Of a stretch of 64,000 nucleotides of DNA, positions 34,638-43,517 are shown one piece after another; within the stretch, counting starts at the first letter, position 1, and every line of letters starts with the position of its first letter. The translations under genes were made by a program, and so were the position numbers. The DNA comes from an uncultured Prevotellaceae bacterium (GTDB taxonomy: Bacteria; Bacteroidota; Bacteroidia; Bacteroidales; Bacteroidaceae): positions 22,139 to 86,138 of the forward strand of contig CADBHI010000001.1 of NCBI GenBank assembly GCA_902794405.1, read 5' to 3'. Under the pieces are notes generated by a model, which saw only the letters and a program-made list of their open reading frames with translations, had not been told where the DNA came from and searched no databases.

Positions 34638-37421
34638 ATGTGCCAAGTTTTGAGGGATTATCAGGTGGAGATGCTTGAACGGCTGCGCCAGGTCTGGTCG
34701 GGGAATGAAAAACCTCGACAACAGAGCGTGATGGTGCAGATGCCGACAGGTACGGGTAAGACGTACCTGATGGCGGAGGTCGTGGCCCACCCCCAGCCCC
34801 TCCCCAAGGGAGGGGAGCCACGGGTGCTGGTAGTGGCGCACAGGATTGAGCTGATTGAGCAGATTTCGCAGACGTTGGACAGGTTTGGGATAGATCATGG
34901 ATTGATAGTCAGCGGAAAACCGATTGATGCGACGAAACGGGTACAGGTGGCAAGCATACAAACGCTGACACGGAGATTAGGTCAGACCACCCCGTCTGAC
35001 GACACCCCTCCTACTCAGGAGGGGAGAATAGATTTTTCGTTAATCATCATTGACGAGGCGCACCATGCGGTAGCTGAGACATATAGGATGCTGTGGGACA
35101 GGTGGCCAGAGGCACGGTTCTTGGGACTGACGGCCACACCTTGTCGACTAAATGGTGCACCGTTTACGGATTTGTTTGACACGCTGCTTCAGTCGTGGAG
35201 CATCCGCGAGTTCATACAGAAAGGATGGCTGAGCGACCTCGACTATGTATCAGTTCGCTCGGATAGCATCGCCGTAAGGAAGGTGGCCAGCCTGAACAAA
35301 CGCGGTGCTGACGGTGACTACCAGACGAAACAGGCCGCACTGGTGCTTGACACGGAAGAGAGCATTGAGCACCTGTACAGGTCGTACAAGGAGTTTGCTG
35401 ACGGGAAGAAAGGAATTGTCTATGCCATCAACCGTGAGCATGCAAGGCATATAGCTGAGTACTACTCTGAGCGTGGACTGCGTTGTGCCGTTATTGACAG
35501 CATGACTCCGGCAAAGGAGAGGCAGCGGATTGTGGAGGGATATAAAGCCTCACCCCCGGCCCCGGCCTCACCCCTAACCCCTCTCCAACTGGAGAGGGGA
35601 ACTTTTAGGGAGAGGGGAACTTATAGGGAGAGGGGAGTACCTATGCCGGGAATTGACATTCTGGTAAATGTGGACATTTTCTCGGAGGGGTTCGATGTGC
35701 CGGAAGTGGAGTTCATACAGTTAGCCCGCCCTACCCTGTCGCTCTCGAAATACCTGCAACAGGTGGGTCGTGGCATGAGAGTGGCAAAAGGCAAGAACGA
35801 GGTCGTGGTTCTTGACCAGGTAGGACTCTACCTGATGTTCAACCTACCCACAAGCGACCGTAACTGGCAAAGCACTTTCCTTGGGAGGACAAGTGGCAAA
35901 GGCCAGATGCTAAAGCAAAAAGACATTATGCTGTATGGGGTCGGGGATTACAAATCCCTGTCAACTGAGAAGTGGCTCGTCAACGAACAGATGTTCCGCA
36001 TCAAGTCGGTTGTGGGAGGAAAGAATCAAGAAAAGAACACTCAATCATCTCTCCCTTATGAAAACAACGAAGCACAATTTGCACTGGTGGGCAATGACTA
36101 CAACTTACCAACAACGGAGTTCTGTAAAGAAATGGCCGAGAGCCTTAAAGCGACACTAAGGACGAATCAGAAGGTGCTGGTGCAGGTTCCCCCGTTTGTT
36201 GAGAAAGCCCAGTTTATTATCAGTTTGATGCGCAAGGAACTGGAATTAAATAAGGATCGCGCGCGTATGGAGTCCCCGAAAACGCTTGTAGTAGTGAGGC
36301 ACGACTACCTGACGGACTTGGTGGAACGGGAATTCAAGAAGAACGGGATACAGGATATCGGCAGGCTGAACCTCTACGACAAGTGGACGAAGCACCGTAG
36401 CATTGCCGTATGCCATGAGGCGTTGCTATCTAACAGGCTTATCGACACGGCTGTGTCCTACACACCGTCGCTGATCGTCATCTGGGATGCTAACAGCGCA
36501 TCGCCAAACGCATACGTGAATGTCCTTCGTATGTGGGACAAGACTACGGTCGTGGGGCTTTCATTGGCACCTTGTGACATCAGATCCACACCAGAATTCA
36601 AACTTTTCGATATGGTAGTGACGTCACAGAGTTTGAAAAGCAGTGTTGACCAAGGGCTGCTGAAAGATGTGGAATACGTGGCTGCTCCCCTGTCAGGACT
36701 CACGGGTGTCTATCTTGACATGCTCAGCCCCAAGGCTTATCCAGAAGACTATGTATCCGAGAAGTTATACCATCGGCTGGTAAGTCAGGAGAGTACGGCC
36801 AGTCTGTTCAAGGCATACAAGGAATATGCCGACAACAAGCGGGGCATCGTCTATGCCTTTAACGACACCCATGCGGAGGCTATCGCTGACTACTACTCAC
36901 GTCATGGCATTTCGGCAAAGGTGTTCTATGGCGATTTGCCGTCGAAGCCGAGATTCCCGATGGAGGACTTCTGTTCTGGAAGCTTGAAGGTACTCGTCGA
37001 CGTGCATGGTATGAGCACCGACTACCCCTTACCGGAAGTGCAGTTTGTACAGTTGGCATATCCCACACAACTGTTGAGCGAATACCTGAAGATGGTGGAA
37101 ACCCGTATGAGAGTCACTACTGATTATACAGAGGTAGAGCGTATAGGGGACAGTGACAACAAGCTGATGGTCATTGACCATGTAAAAATGGGAGACACCT
37201 TCGGTTTGCCTACCGACAAGCGTGACTGGCAGCAGCTGTTTGCAGAGCGTCGCGTTGAGACGGAAAGGGAGCCAGCAAAGCCGAAAAACAACAAGTCGAG
37301 GAAAAACGACCTTACCAGCGGTCATGCAGCAGTTGCCGCAAAGTGGCAGCAGAGGAAGGAAAGACTGTTGAATGCTTCTCCAGTGCATAATGACCATCCA
37401 GATAAGACCGTGAAGGTCTGA
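34638..37421 (+). CDS. DEAD/DEAH-box (SF2) helicase with a degenerate second helicase half
   Basis: 927 residues. The first half is a standard SF2 helicase: Q-region LRDYQVEMLERLRQVW, Walker A MPTGTGKTYLM (about residues 34-44), DEAH in LIIIDEAHHA, GLTATP, then the C-terminal lobe with ILVNVDIFSEGFDVPEVEFIQLARPT and QVGRGMRV. From about residue 500 the pattern repeats in degraded form: VLVQVPPFVEKAQF instead of Walker A, IVIWDANSAS instead of DEAH, and LVDVHGMSTDYPLPEVQFVQLAYPT, MVETRMRV. Four repeat-derived stretches (HPQPLPKGGEP, TTPSDDTPPTQEG, and the double segment around 304-335) interrupt the first half in frame. Its role could be DNA/RNA remodelling or defence; not known. Confidence 0.8.
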   Translation: MCQVLRDYQVEMLERLRQVWSGNEKPRQQSVMVQMPTGTGKTYLMAEVVAHPQPLPKGGEPRVLVVAHRIELIEQISQTLDRFGIDHGLIVSGKPIDATKRVQVASIQTLTRRLGQTTPSDDTPPTQEGRIDFSLIIIDEAHHAVAETYRMLWDRWPEARFLGLTATPCRLNGAPFTDLFDTLLQSWSIREFIQKGWLSDLDYVSVRSDSIAVRKVASLNKRGADGDYQTKQAALVLDTEESIEHLYRSYKEFADGKKGIVYAINREHARHIAEYYSERGLRCAVIDSMTPAKERQRIVEGYKASPPAPASPLTPLQLERGTFRERGTYRERGVPMPGIDILVNVDIFSEGFDVPEVEFIQLARPTLSLSKYLQQVGRGMRVAKGKNEVVVLDQVGLYLMFNLPTSDRNWQSTFLGRTSGKGQMLKQKDIMLYGVGDYKSLSTEKWLVNEQMFRIKSVVGGKNQEKNTQSSLPYENNEAQFALVGNDYNLPTTEFCKEMAESLKATLRTNQKVLVQVPPFVEKAQFIISLMRKELELNKDRARMESPKTLVVVRHDYLTDLVEREFKKNGIQDIGRLNLYDKWTKHRSIAVCHEALLSNRLIDTAVSYTPSLIVIWDANSASPNAYVNVLRMWDKTTVVGLSLAPCDIRSTPEFKLFDMVVTSQSLKSSVDQGLLKDVEYVAAPLSGLTGVYLDMLSPKAYPEDYVSEKLYHRLVSQESTASLFKAYKEYADNKRGIVYAFNDTHAEAIADYYSRHGISAKVFYGDLPSKPRFPMEDFCSGSLKVLVDVHGMSTDYPLPEVQFVQLAYPTQLLSEYLKMVETRMRVTTDYTEVERIGDSDNKLMVIDHVKMGDTFGLPTDKRDWQQLFAERRVETEREPAKPKNNKSRKNDLTSGHAAVAAKWQQRKERLLNASPVHNDHPDKTVKV

Positions 37422-37438
37422 AGGAATAAACAAACCAC

Positions 37439-37483
37439 ACGACGAGAGCCGAGCCGCATCCAATGCAGCCCGGCTCTCGTCGT
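37439..37483. terminator. Bidirectional terminator between convergent genes
   Basis: ACGACGAGAGCCG at 37439-37451 and its exact complement at 37471-37483 form a 13-bp GC-rich stem with a 19-nt loop, midway between the helicase stop and the DUF5686 stop on the other strand. Confidence 0.75.
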
Positions 37484-37490
37484 ATGTACC

Positions 37491-39791
37491 TCAGAATGTC
37501 ATGCGGAGCATGAGTCGGACGCCGCGCTTGTGGGCGGTGGGAAGGTCGAGATAATTGAAGCGGCGGACGTACTCGATATGTAGGAGCTTGAAGATGTTGT
37601 GGACGCCGAAACTGGCCTCCCAATAGGGACGCTGCGGGTCAAGGGTCTGAATGTCGGACGAGTAGTTCTTGGTAGTCAGGTCACCCCACATGCAACGCAC
37701 GGCAATCCACTCACGCCACTTGAGTCGGCGGAGTAGTGGTATGCGGTTAAAGAACTTGCCGCTGAGATCCCAGTTGATGATGGCAGAGGCATAACGGTCG
37801 GTGAGGAACTCCATGTTGTTGACAAGGGCGAACATGTTGTCGGACATGATATAGGAGAGGTTGGCCTCGGGCATGACGAGCAGCAGTTGTGGCACGTTGT
37901 TCCACTGTGCTGCGGCCTTGAGGCGACAATCGACCTTTCCCCATGCATGCGGCAGCCAGAAACGCTTAAAGACAGTGGCTTCGGTGAGGTGGAATTGATG
38001 ATCGCCACCGAGGAATCCGTTGACACCGATGGTATGTCCAAGCGTGAAGACGGGCGCATCGAGGTTGACGCGTATGCGTCGCTGCTTGCTGTTGATGTAG
38101 GTCTCGCCTGGTGCAAAACGGATTTCTGCATGGAGTTCCGTGGTGCGGAAGGGGTCGAAGTCGATGTCTCCAGCAGGTGCATCGTGCTCTGTCTTGAGGC
38201 TGAGAGTGGATTTCAGCCCGCTGTATGTTTCGTATTCGAAGGAGAGCTGCTGACGGTTGTAGAACATCATCTTCTCGACGCTGGTCCACTTGAAGGAGGC
38301 AAAGACATTGTCCTTGTCAGTATCGAGGAAGCGGTCGCAGGGCGACATGACATCGTAGGTGGAGGTAAAGGTGAGGGTGCGCTTAGGGTACTCACGAGGC
38401 AGGTATTCCTTCTTGTTGAGCGACCAGATAAAGTCGCCGCTGTAGTAGTTCTTATTGGAGCCCCATCCGTGGGCAATATATCCTCTGAGGAAGAGGTTGG
38501 GATGGAGGTTGGCGGTGGTCTGTGCCGACAGTCGTGTACGGAGTCCGTCGACGTAGTTACTGGTGAGGATGGTGTTGACAGGACCGATGTCGACCTTCGA
38601 GGGATGCTCCTTGGAACCTGTCTCGACGAAATTCTCGATCAGCGCCTTGAGTCCGAAGATGATATACTTGAAGCCCTTGACCTGCTGTAAGCCTCGGATA
38701 AAGTTGTCCATTGACGACTCACTCTTGGTAAGGTCGACCTGGCGATACTGTGCCCAGAAGGCATCATCGCGCATCATGGCATTGGCATCGCGCAGCTCAC
38801 GCTTACTGCCCTTGAACAGCTGTCGCGGCAAGGGGTCGAAGGAGAAGTCGCTGAGACGCGTAGACCGCACGACGGCAAACGACTCCATGAACGATGCCCA
38901 TCGCAGTTCGGTAAAGAGGTCGTCGGAAGTGAGTACCCACGTCCCGTCGGGTAGCTGGGAGAACTCCTGCGACAGCTGCATGCCACTGACAAAGTTGACG
39001 TCGCTCTGCCGGGGAATGGTCATCTGACACCGCCTCACCTGATAGGAGGAATCAGCCAGGATGAATATCTCACCGCGGAACCCGAAGTCCTGCTGGTTGT
39101 TGGGGAGAAAGGTCAGATGGAAACACCAGTCACGGCCGACGTAGAGCGTGTCCTCAATGTAATAGCGGTAGAAGCTGATGGCATCATCGGCGATGGGAGA
39201 GGTAAAAGGGTGCTGTAAGAGCCTTATCTGATTGTCATAAATATTGACATCGGTAAAGACATCCTTCAACACGGTATTGAGGATGTCGCCCGTCTGTAAG
39301 AGTTCACCCACGCCCTGCTGATTGATGCCACGTATGATGGTACGACTATCGCGAGGGTCACGCCGATATATCTCCTCAGTAACCGTTTCCTCAACAGAAA
39401 CAGGCAGGATCAATTTACTGTTGTAGGGACACACCTCGACCTGGTCGATCAGCCACTGCTTGCCCTTGAACATAGGATTCTCGAAGTGGCGTGGGGTGAT
39501 GTCGTTAACAGCCAGCGTGAGTTTCTGATAACGGTTGTAGTGATAGAAATCGCGGTTCTTGAGGTTGGCCTGTCGCTTGGCGGCAATCACCTTCCGCATC
39601 AGCTCTACGGCGGGGTTGTTCTTACGACTGTAACGGCTACGCTCGGAACGAATGTCAACGCCCGACAACTGCTGGGTGCGGTTGAACCACTTGGTGGTGT
39701 CGGTATCGACATCAGCATTCAGCTGCGCATACACTGGCATGCACAGCAGAAGCAAGAGCAATAGCAGAAACCAATTAGTCCATTTCCTCAT
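37491..39791 (-). CDS. DUF5686 family protein, probable outer-membrane beta-barrel
   Basis: 766 residues from ATG 39791 (MRKWTNWFLLLLLLLLCMPVYAQ), giving a clear signal peptide; the 11 codons upstream overlap the previous gene. After DTTKWFNRTQQLSGVDIRSERSRYSRKNNPAVELMRKVI and YHYNRYQKLTLAVND the long C-terminal part alternates polar and hydrophobic residues and ends in an aromatic residue (LMLRMTF), as barrel proteins do. It is the last gene of the inositol-lipid operon, overlapping the synthase gene by 17 bases. The family is common in Bacteroidetes and its function is unknown; the context would allow a role with the outer-membrane lipid product. Confidence 0.7.
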   Translation of the reverse strand: MRKWTNWFLLLLLLLLCMPVYAQLNADVDTDTTKWFNRTQQLSGVDIRSERSRYSRKNNPAVELMRKVIAAKRQANLKNRDFYHYNRYQKLTLAVNDITPRHFENPMFKGKQWLIDQVEVCPYNSKLILPVSVEETVTEEIYRRDPRDSRTIIRGINQQGVGELLQTGDILNTVLKDVFTDVNIYDNQIRLLQHPFTSPIADDAISFYRYYIEDTLYVGRDWCFHLTFLPNNQQDFGFRGEIFILADSSYQVRRCQMTIPRQSDVNFVSGMQLSQEFSQLPDGTWVLTSDDLFTELRWASFMESFAVVRSTRLSDFSFDPLPRQLFKGSKRELRDANAMMRDDAFWAQYRQVDLTKSESSMDNFIRGLQQVKGFKYIIFGLKALIENFVETGSKEHPSKVDIGPVNTILTSNYVDGLRTRLSAQTTANLHPNLFLRGYIAHGWGSNKNYYSGDFIWSLNKKEYLPREYPKRTLTFTSTYDVMSPCDRFLDTDKDNVFASFKWTSVEKMMFYNRQQLSFEYETYSGLKSTLSLKTEHDAPAGDIDFDPFRTTELHAEIRFAPGETYINSKQRRIRVNLDAPVFTLGHTIGVNGFLGGDHQFHLTEATVFKRFWLPHAWGKVDCRLKAAAQWNNVPQLLLVMPEANLSYIMSDNMFALVNNMEFLTDRYASAIINWDLSGKFFNRIPLLRRLKWREWIAVRCMWGDLTTKNYSSDIQTLDPQRPYWEASFGVHNIFKLLHIEYVRRFNYLDLPTAHKRGVRLMLRMTF

Positions 39792-41118
39792 CAGCCTCGT
39801 AGCCTCCCATCTCGCGGATAGCATTACGCAGCATGGTGTGCTGTTGGTAGAGGTTATTCACGGCCTCCTCGCCAGAGGTATAGTCGTGCATTGGCGACTT
39901 GAGGAAGAAGGACAGCCAGCGCTGGGTGCCATAGAGTCCGGCACGAGCAGCCAAGTCGCTGAGCAGGCAGAGGTCGAGACAGACGGGTGCAGCGAGGATG
40001 CTGTCGCGGCAGAGGAAATTAATCTTCACCTGCATGGGGTAGTTGAGCCATCCGAAGATATCGATGTTGTCCCACGACTCCTTCTGGTCGCCACGTGGCG
40101 GGTAGTAGTTGATCCGTACCTTATGATAATAATCGGTATAGAGATCAGGCTGGTCCTGAGGTTTTAGGATGGTTTCGAGTGTAGACAGCTTCGAGACCTC
40201 CTTGGTATGGAAGTTGGCAGGCTCATCGAGCACCAGTCCGTCGCGATTGCCCAGGATGTTGGTAGAGAACCAACCACTCAGTCCGAGGCATCGGGTGCTG
40301 ATAATCGGTGCGAAGCCAGACTTCACCAACGTCTGACCAGTCTTGAAATCCTTTCCGGCTATAGGCTGCTTCGTCTGCTCTGCCAGCTGCCACATGGCGG
40401 GAATGTCGACGGTGGTGTTGGGAGCACCCATGATGAACGGACAGCCCTCAGCAAGGGCGGCATAGGCATAACACATGGATGGTGCCACATGCTGACGGTC
40501 GTCGGCACGCATGGCAGCCTCAAGGTCGCTAAGCTGATAATGGACCTTCTCGTCGACAGGCACATAGATTTCAGTAGAGGCAGCCCATAGCACTACCACA
40601 CGGCTGCATTGCTTCTCCTGACGGAAACGACGGATGTCATCGCGCAGCAATTCCACCATCTCCCATCTTGTAGGTATTTGCTCCCCTCCATTCTGGGTAG
40701 GGCTGGAAGTGGGTCTCTTGATGTTGTCACCATCCAGCCGCTTGGCGTAGTTCCGATCGAAAGCCGCCTTCATAGGGACAATCTGCTCGAGTTCCTCGCG
40801 CACGGAGTCGATATCATCCTTTCGGAGCACCTCGGCATAGACTGCACTCTGATAGGCATTCTGCGGATAGATGTCCCAGCAGCCGAAAACAATGTCGTGA
40901 AGGTCGGCCAGTGGAACAATCTCGCCATACTTCAGGTATTTCTTGTCGTTGCCCCGCCCAATGCGTATTTGGTCGTACTGCGTCATCGAACCAATGGGTT
41001 TGCCCAGTCCACGACGTGTCATCAGGACACCAGCCATGAAGGTTGTAGCGACAGCCCCATTACCGACAATCAAGATTCCCAGACGCCCTTCGGCAGGCTT
41101 TACGTTCATATTTTTCAT
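39775..41118 (-). CDS. ino1: myo-Inositol-1-phosphate synthase
   Basis: 447 residues with the N-terminal NAD-binding LGILIVGNGAVATTFMAGVLM, VVVLWAASTEIYV, the family's PNTTVDIP-type motif (FIMGAPNTTVDIPAM), GKDFKTGQTLVKSGFAP, LGLSGWFSTNILGNRDG and the C-terminal KINFLCRDSILAAPVCLDL. It converts glucose 6-phosphate to inositol phosphate, the first step to inositol lipids. It is in one operon with a CDP-alcohol phosphatidyltransferase, HAD phosphatase and NTP transferase. An in-frame repeat (about 40676-40710) supplies the extra SSPTQNGGEQ before WEMVELL. Confidence 0.9.
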   Translation of the reverse strand: MKNMNVKPAEGRLGILIVGNGAVATTFMAGVLMTRRGLGKPIGSMTQYDQIRIGRGNDKKYLKYGEIVPLADLHDIVFGCWDIYPQNAYQSAVYAEVLRKDDIDSVREELEQIVPMKAAFDRNYAKRLDGDNIKRPTSSPTQNGGEQIPTRWEMVELLRDDIRRFRQEKQCSRVVVLWAASTEIYVPVDEKVHYQLSDLEAAMRADDRQHVAPSMCYAYAALAEGCPFIMGAPNTTVDIPAMWQLAEQTKQPIAGKDFKTGQTLVKSGFAPIISTRCLGLSGWFSTNILGNRDGLVLDEPANFHTKEVSKLSTLETILKPQDQPDLYTDYYHKVRINYYPPRGDQKESWDNIDIFGWLNYPMQVKINFLCRDSILAAPVCLDLCLLSDLAARAGLYGTQRWLSFFLKSPMHDYTSGEEAVNNLYQQHTMLRNAIREMGGYEADEEMD

Positions 41119-41134
41119 TCTTCAGTGATATTAT

Positions 41135-41809
41135 TTAGGTTGTTATTAATTCTGATAAATCGTCAATGACACGGTCAGCGGCATTCAGGTCGACAGCATC
41201 GTCAGTCCACTGTTCGCCCCGCAACCATATCGTCTGACATCCGGCAGCCTTGGCAGGTATGATATCCTTCGCCATTGAGTCGCCTACTACAGTCACCTCG
41301 TCGGGCTGCAGTCCTAAAGCCTCAACGCCCAAGAGGAAGATACGCGGATCGGGTTTGCGAATACCTACCACAGCCGACTCTACTACCTGATGGAAAAGTC
41401 CCTCAAAGCCAAACTCCTGCAGGACGGTCGGCATGTTGCCATAGAAATTGCTGACCAGCACTTTGGGCAACTCCAGCTGCTGAAGTACCTCGCGGCTATG
41501 AGCCGTGTGACGGAGGACAGAGGTGTAGAGGTGGTCGGCAATAGGTCCTATAAGGCTATGACTCAACCCCAAGGCCTCTAACTGCAGGCGCAATTTGGTT
41601 TCCAGCGTCTGACGGAAGGTGAAGTCGGGACGGATGACAGGGGTGCTTCCCAAGGTCCGCTCGGCATGGACATAAGCCTCACGGAACTGAGGTTCGCTGA
41701 CGGGCACACTGGCCTGCTGGTAGGCATGCCAGAACATCTTGCCCCAGTGACAACCGCCCGTATCGAGCGTCCCCCCGTAGTCGAATATGTAACCTCTCGT
41801 CTCCGTCAT
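41135..41809 (-). CDS. HAD-superfamily phosphatase, probable phosphatidylinositol-phosphate or inositol-phosphate phosphatase
   Basis: 224 residues with HAD motifs I FDYGGTLD, II KVLVSNF, III GIRKPDPRIFLLG and IV VTVVGDSMAKDI. Motif I has Gly where the general acid Asp often stands (D-Y-G-G-T), as in some HAD branches. In Bacteroides inositol-lipid clusters a phosphatase removes the phosphate left by the phosphatidylinositol-phosphate synthase; this gene lies between the CDP-alcohol transferase (directly adjoining) and the inositol synthase, which fits that role. Confidence 0.75.
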   Translation of the reverse strand: MTETRGYIFDYGGTLDTGGCHWGKMFWHAYQQASVPVSEPQFREAYVHAERTLGSTPVIRPDFTFRQTLETKLRLQLEALGLSHSLIGPIADHLYTSVLRHTAHSREVLQQLELPKVLVSNFYGNMPTVLQEFGFEGLFHQVVESAVVGIRKPDPRIFLLGVEALGLQPDEVTVVGDSMAKDIIPAKAAGCQTIWLRGEQWTDDAVDLNAADRVIDDLSELITT

Positions 41810-42736
41810 CTATTCACTTTTCAATTGTTCTGCACACTGTTTCGACAACCGCTCATGGGTGTGATGCATGTGGATATACATCAGGTTGAAGACCAGTATC
41901 TCTATCAGGAAATACACCCACGGACAATCAAGCAGGGCCGTCAGATAGAGACAGAAGGCTCGCAGGTTGAACGAGAGCATATTGCAGTATTTCATCAAAG
42001 GACGACTTCCCGCCAGGAACTGCTGACGCAGGGGCTCATTAGGTTCCGGCAGCTGCTGCCACTTGGCAAAGAACTGCTGGAACATCGGTGTGCGGTGCTC
42101 CTGACCCTTGCAGTAGTTGGCATAATTATAGTAGAATATGCGTCCCAGCCAGTCGCTCTTTGGCAGACTTTCATAATGCTGGCGCTGCTGCTGGTAGTTG
42201 TCGAGCTCGCTACCCTCCTTACCTAAAAGGAAAAAGAGGTGTACCTGACGGTAATAGTCGGCGAGCGACGCCTGTGGCGAATGACAGAGGAAGCCTGCCA
42301 CAGCGCCGAGCAGCAGAATCCAGATGCCCCAGCTGGTATCCAGGCCGGGCATAGGCTGATTCCAGAGTCGCACAACAAATGCCACGTAAATGCTGAGGAA
42401 CCACAAATCGCCTGAGAAGCCGTCGAGCATACGTCCTATCAGCGTTTTCTTTCCCGTCAGACGTGCCATCTGTCCATCCGTAGAGTCGCAGAAATTGGCA
42501 AACATCAACAGCAGCACGCCGCAGACATTCGACCACAAGTCGGTATAATGGAACATCCACCCCGCCCCTACCCCGAGGAATATGGAGAGGATGGTAATGA
42601 CATTAGGATGGATATCGAACCTATTCCAAAGCAAGGCGAAGGCAAGACCTATAGGACGCGTGAAATACACGTCCAGCCACTCTTCCGTATCCTCCGACTT
42701 CATGGATACCTTTAATAACTCTTTAAATGTTGCCAT
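41810..42736 (-). CDS. CDP-alcohol phosphatidyltransferase family membrane enzyme
   Basis: 308 residues with several membrane helices. The family signature D-x2-DG-x2-AR-x8-G-x3-D-x3-D is complete in NFCDSTDGQMARLTGKK and the following TLIGRMLDGFSGD (about residues 83-112). Such enzymes join a CDP-alcohol to an alcohol or phospho-alcohol. With the inositol-phosphate synthase in the same operon, phosphatidylinositol-phosphate or CDP-inositol-dependent lipid synthesis at the inner membrane is the likely role. A soluble C-terminal stretch (about 160-240) separates the helices, longer than usual. Confidence 0.8.
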   Translation of the reverse strand: MATFKELLKVSMKSEDTEEWLDVYFTRPIGLAFALLWNRFDIHPNVITILSIFLGVGAGWMFHYTDLWSNVCGVLLLMFANFCDSTDGQMARLTGKKTLIGRMLDGFSGDLWFLSIYVAFVVRLWNQPMPGLDTSWGIWILLLGAVAGFLCHSPQASLADYYRQVHLFFLLGKEGSELDNYQQQRQHYESLPKSDWLGRIFYYNYANYCKGQEHRTPMFQQFFAKWQQLPEPNEPLRQQFLAGSRPLMKYCNMLSFNLRAFCLYLTALLDCPWVYFLIEILVFNLMYIHMHHTHERLSKQCAEQLKSE

Positions 42737-42740
42737 CTAT

Positions 42741-43499
42741 CTATATATCAACACTTGAGACAAGCCCCACTATCGCCTCTGCCGCCTCATCACGGCATCG
42801 CGAAAAGCTGGGCCAGTCGTTAAAATCAATGATGCAGAACGTTCCGTCCTGCCTGACAATGACATCACCGCCATAGACGTCGATTCCCACTGCAGCAGCC
42901 AGGCGTTCTACCGTCTGATGCAGATCATCGACACTGAACGGATGATGTACACCATCGACCGTGGAGTGATAGCAACGGAAGAATCCCGTTGTCCTGACCC
43001 CATAGAATTTTATCTCGTCACCAGCCACATGGGCACTCACTACCATATCAGTGATGCCGCGCTGCCGGAACATCTTTTTCATCTGTTGCAGAGCCGCTTC
43101 GTCAGCGGCATACACCACGTCGTCCTTCGTCAGTCCCACCGACGTGTCGCCCCGTTTGAGCCAATAGCCATCGGAACCTTCACATGGTGGCAGGGGCACA
43201 TCTGTCGATGCCATGACCTGCTGCAGCACACTGCGGCGACACCGTGCAACGCCATCGGGTGAGTTGATGCACCTGCCCCCTTGCAAGCGGAGCCAGCTGA
43301 GCGTTTCCGGACGTCGTGCCATCGACAGGATGATGTCGAAACTACCGCTCACGGCACCTATCTGTTCGTCATACACCACCTCTGTCTCATATCCCATAGT
43401 CTGTAGCCGGGTGGTGACTGCCAGCATAATAGCCTCGTCTTTTTCCACCGAGCCGGGCGAATACTCCTTTGCCCTCATGACAGCCAGCACCTTTCCCAT
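42741..43499 (-). CDS. ATP-grasp domain protein of the inositol-lipid operon
   Basis: 252 residues. The start VLAVMRAKEYSPGSVEKDEAIML is followed by a RimK/ITPK-like ATP-grasp body: CINSPDGVARCRRSVLQQVM, GYWLKRGD, MVVSAHVAGDEIKFYGV, and the metal-binding end VYGGDVIVRQDGTFCIIDFNDWPSF (D-x-N). It sits in operon order between the NTP transferase and the CDP-alcohol transferase (gaps of 18 and 4 bases). Members of the ATP-grasp superfamily include inositol-polyphosphate kinases of the ITPK group, so a phosphotransfer to inositol or a ligase step on the lipid head group is possible. The function is not known. Confidence 0.7.
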   Translation of the reverse strand: MGKVLAVMRAKEYSPGSVEKDEAIMLAVTTRLQTMGYETEVVYDEQIGAVSGSFDIILSMARRPETLSWLRLQGGRCINSPDGVARCRRSVLQQVMASTDVPLPPCEGSDGYWLKRGDTSVGLTKDDVVYAADEAALQQMKKMFRQRGITDMVVSAHVAGDEIKFYGVRTTGFFRCYHSTVDGVHHPFSVDDLHQTVERLAAAVGIDVYGGDVIVRQDGTFCIIDFNDWPSFSRCRDEAAEAIVGLVSSVDI

Positions 43500-43517
43500 T
43501 GTACCTTATTATTATGT

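Noticed and set aside
37887-38690. 267-codon plus-strand frame
   Set aside because: Antisense of the DUF5686 gene.
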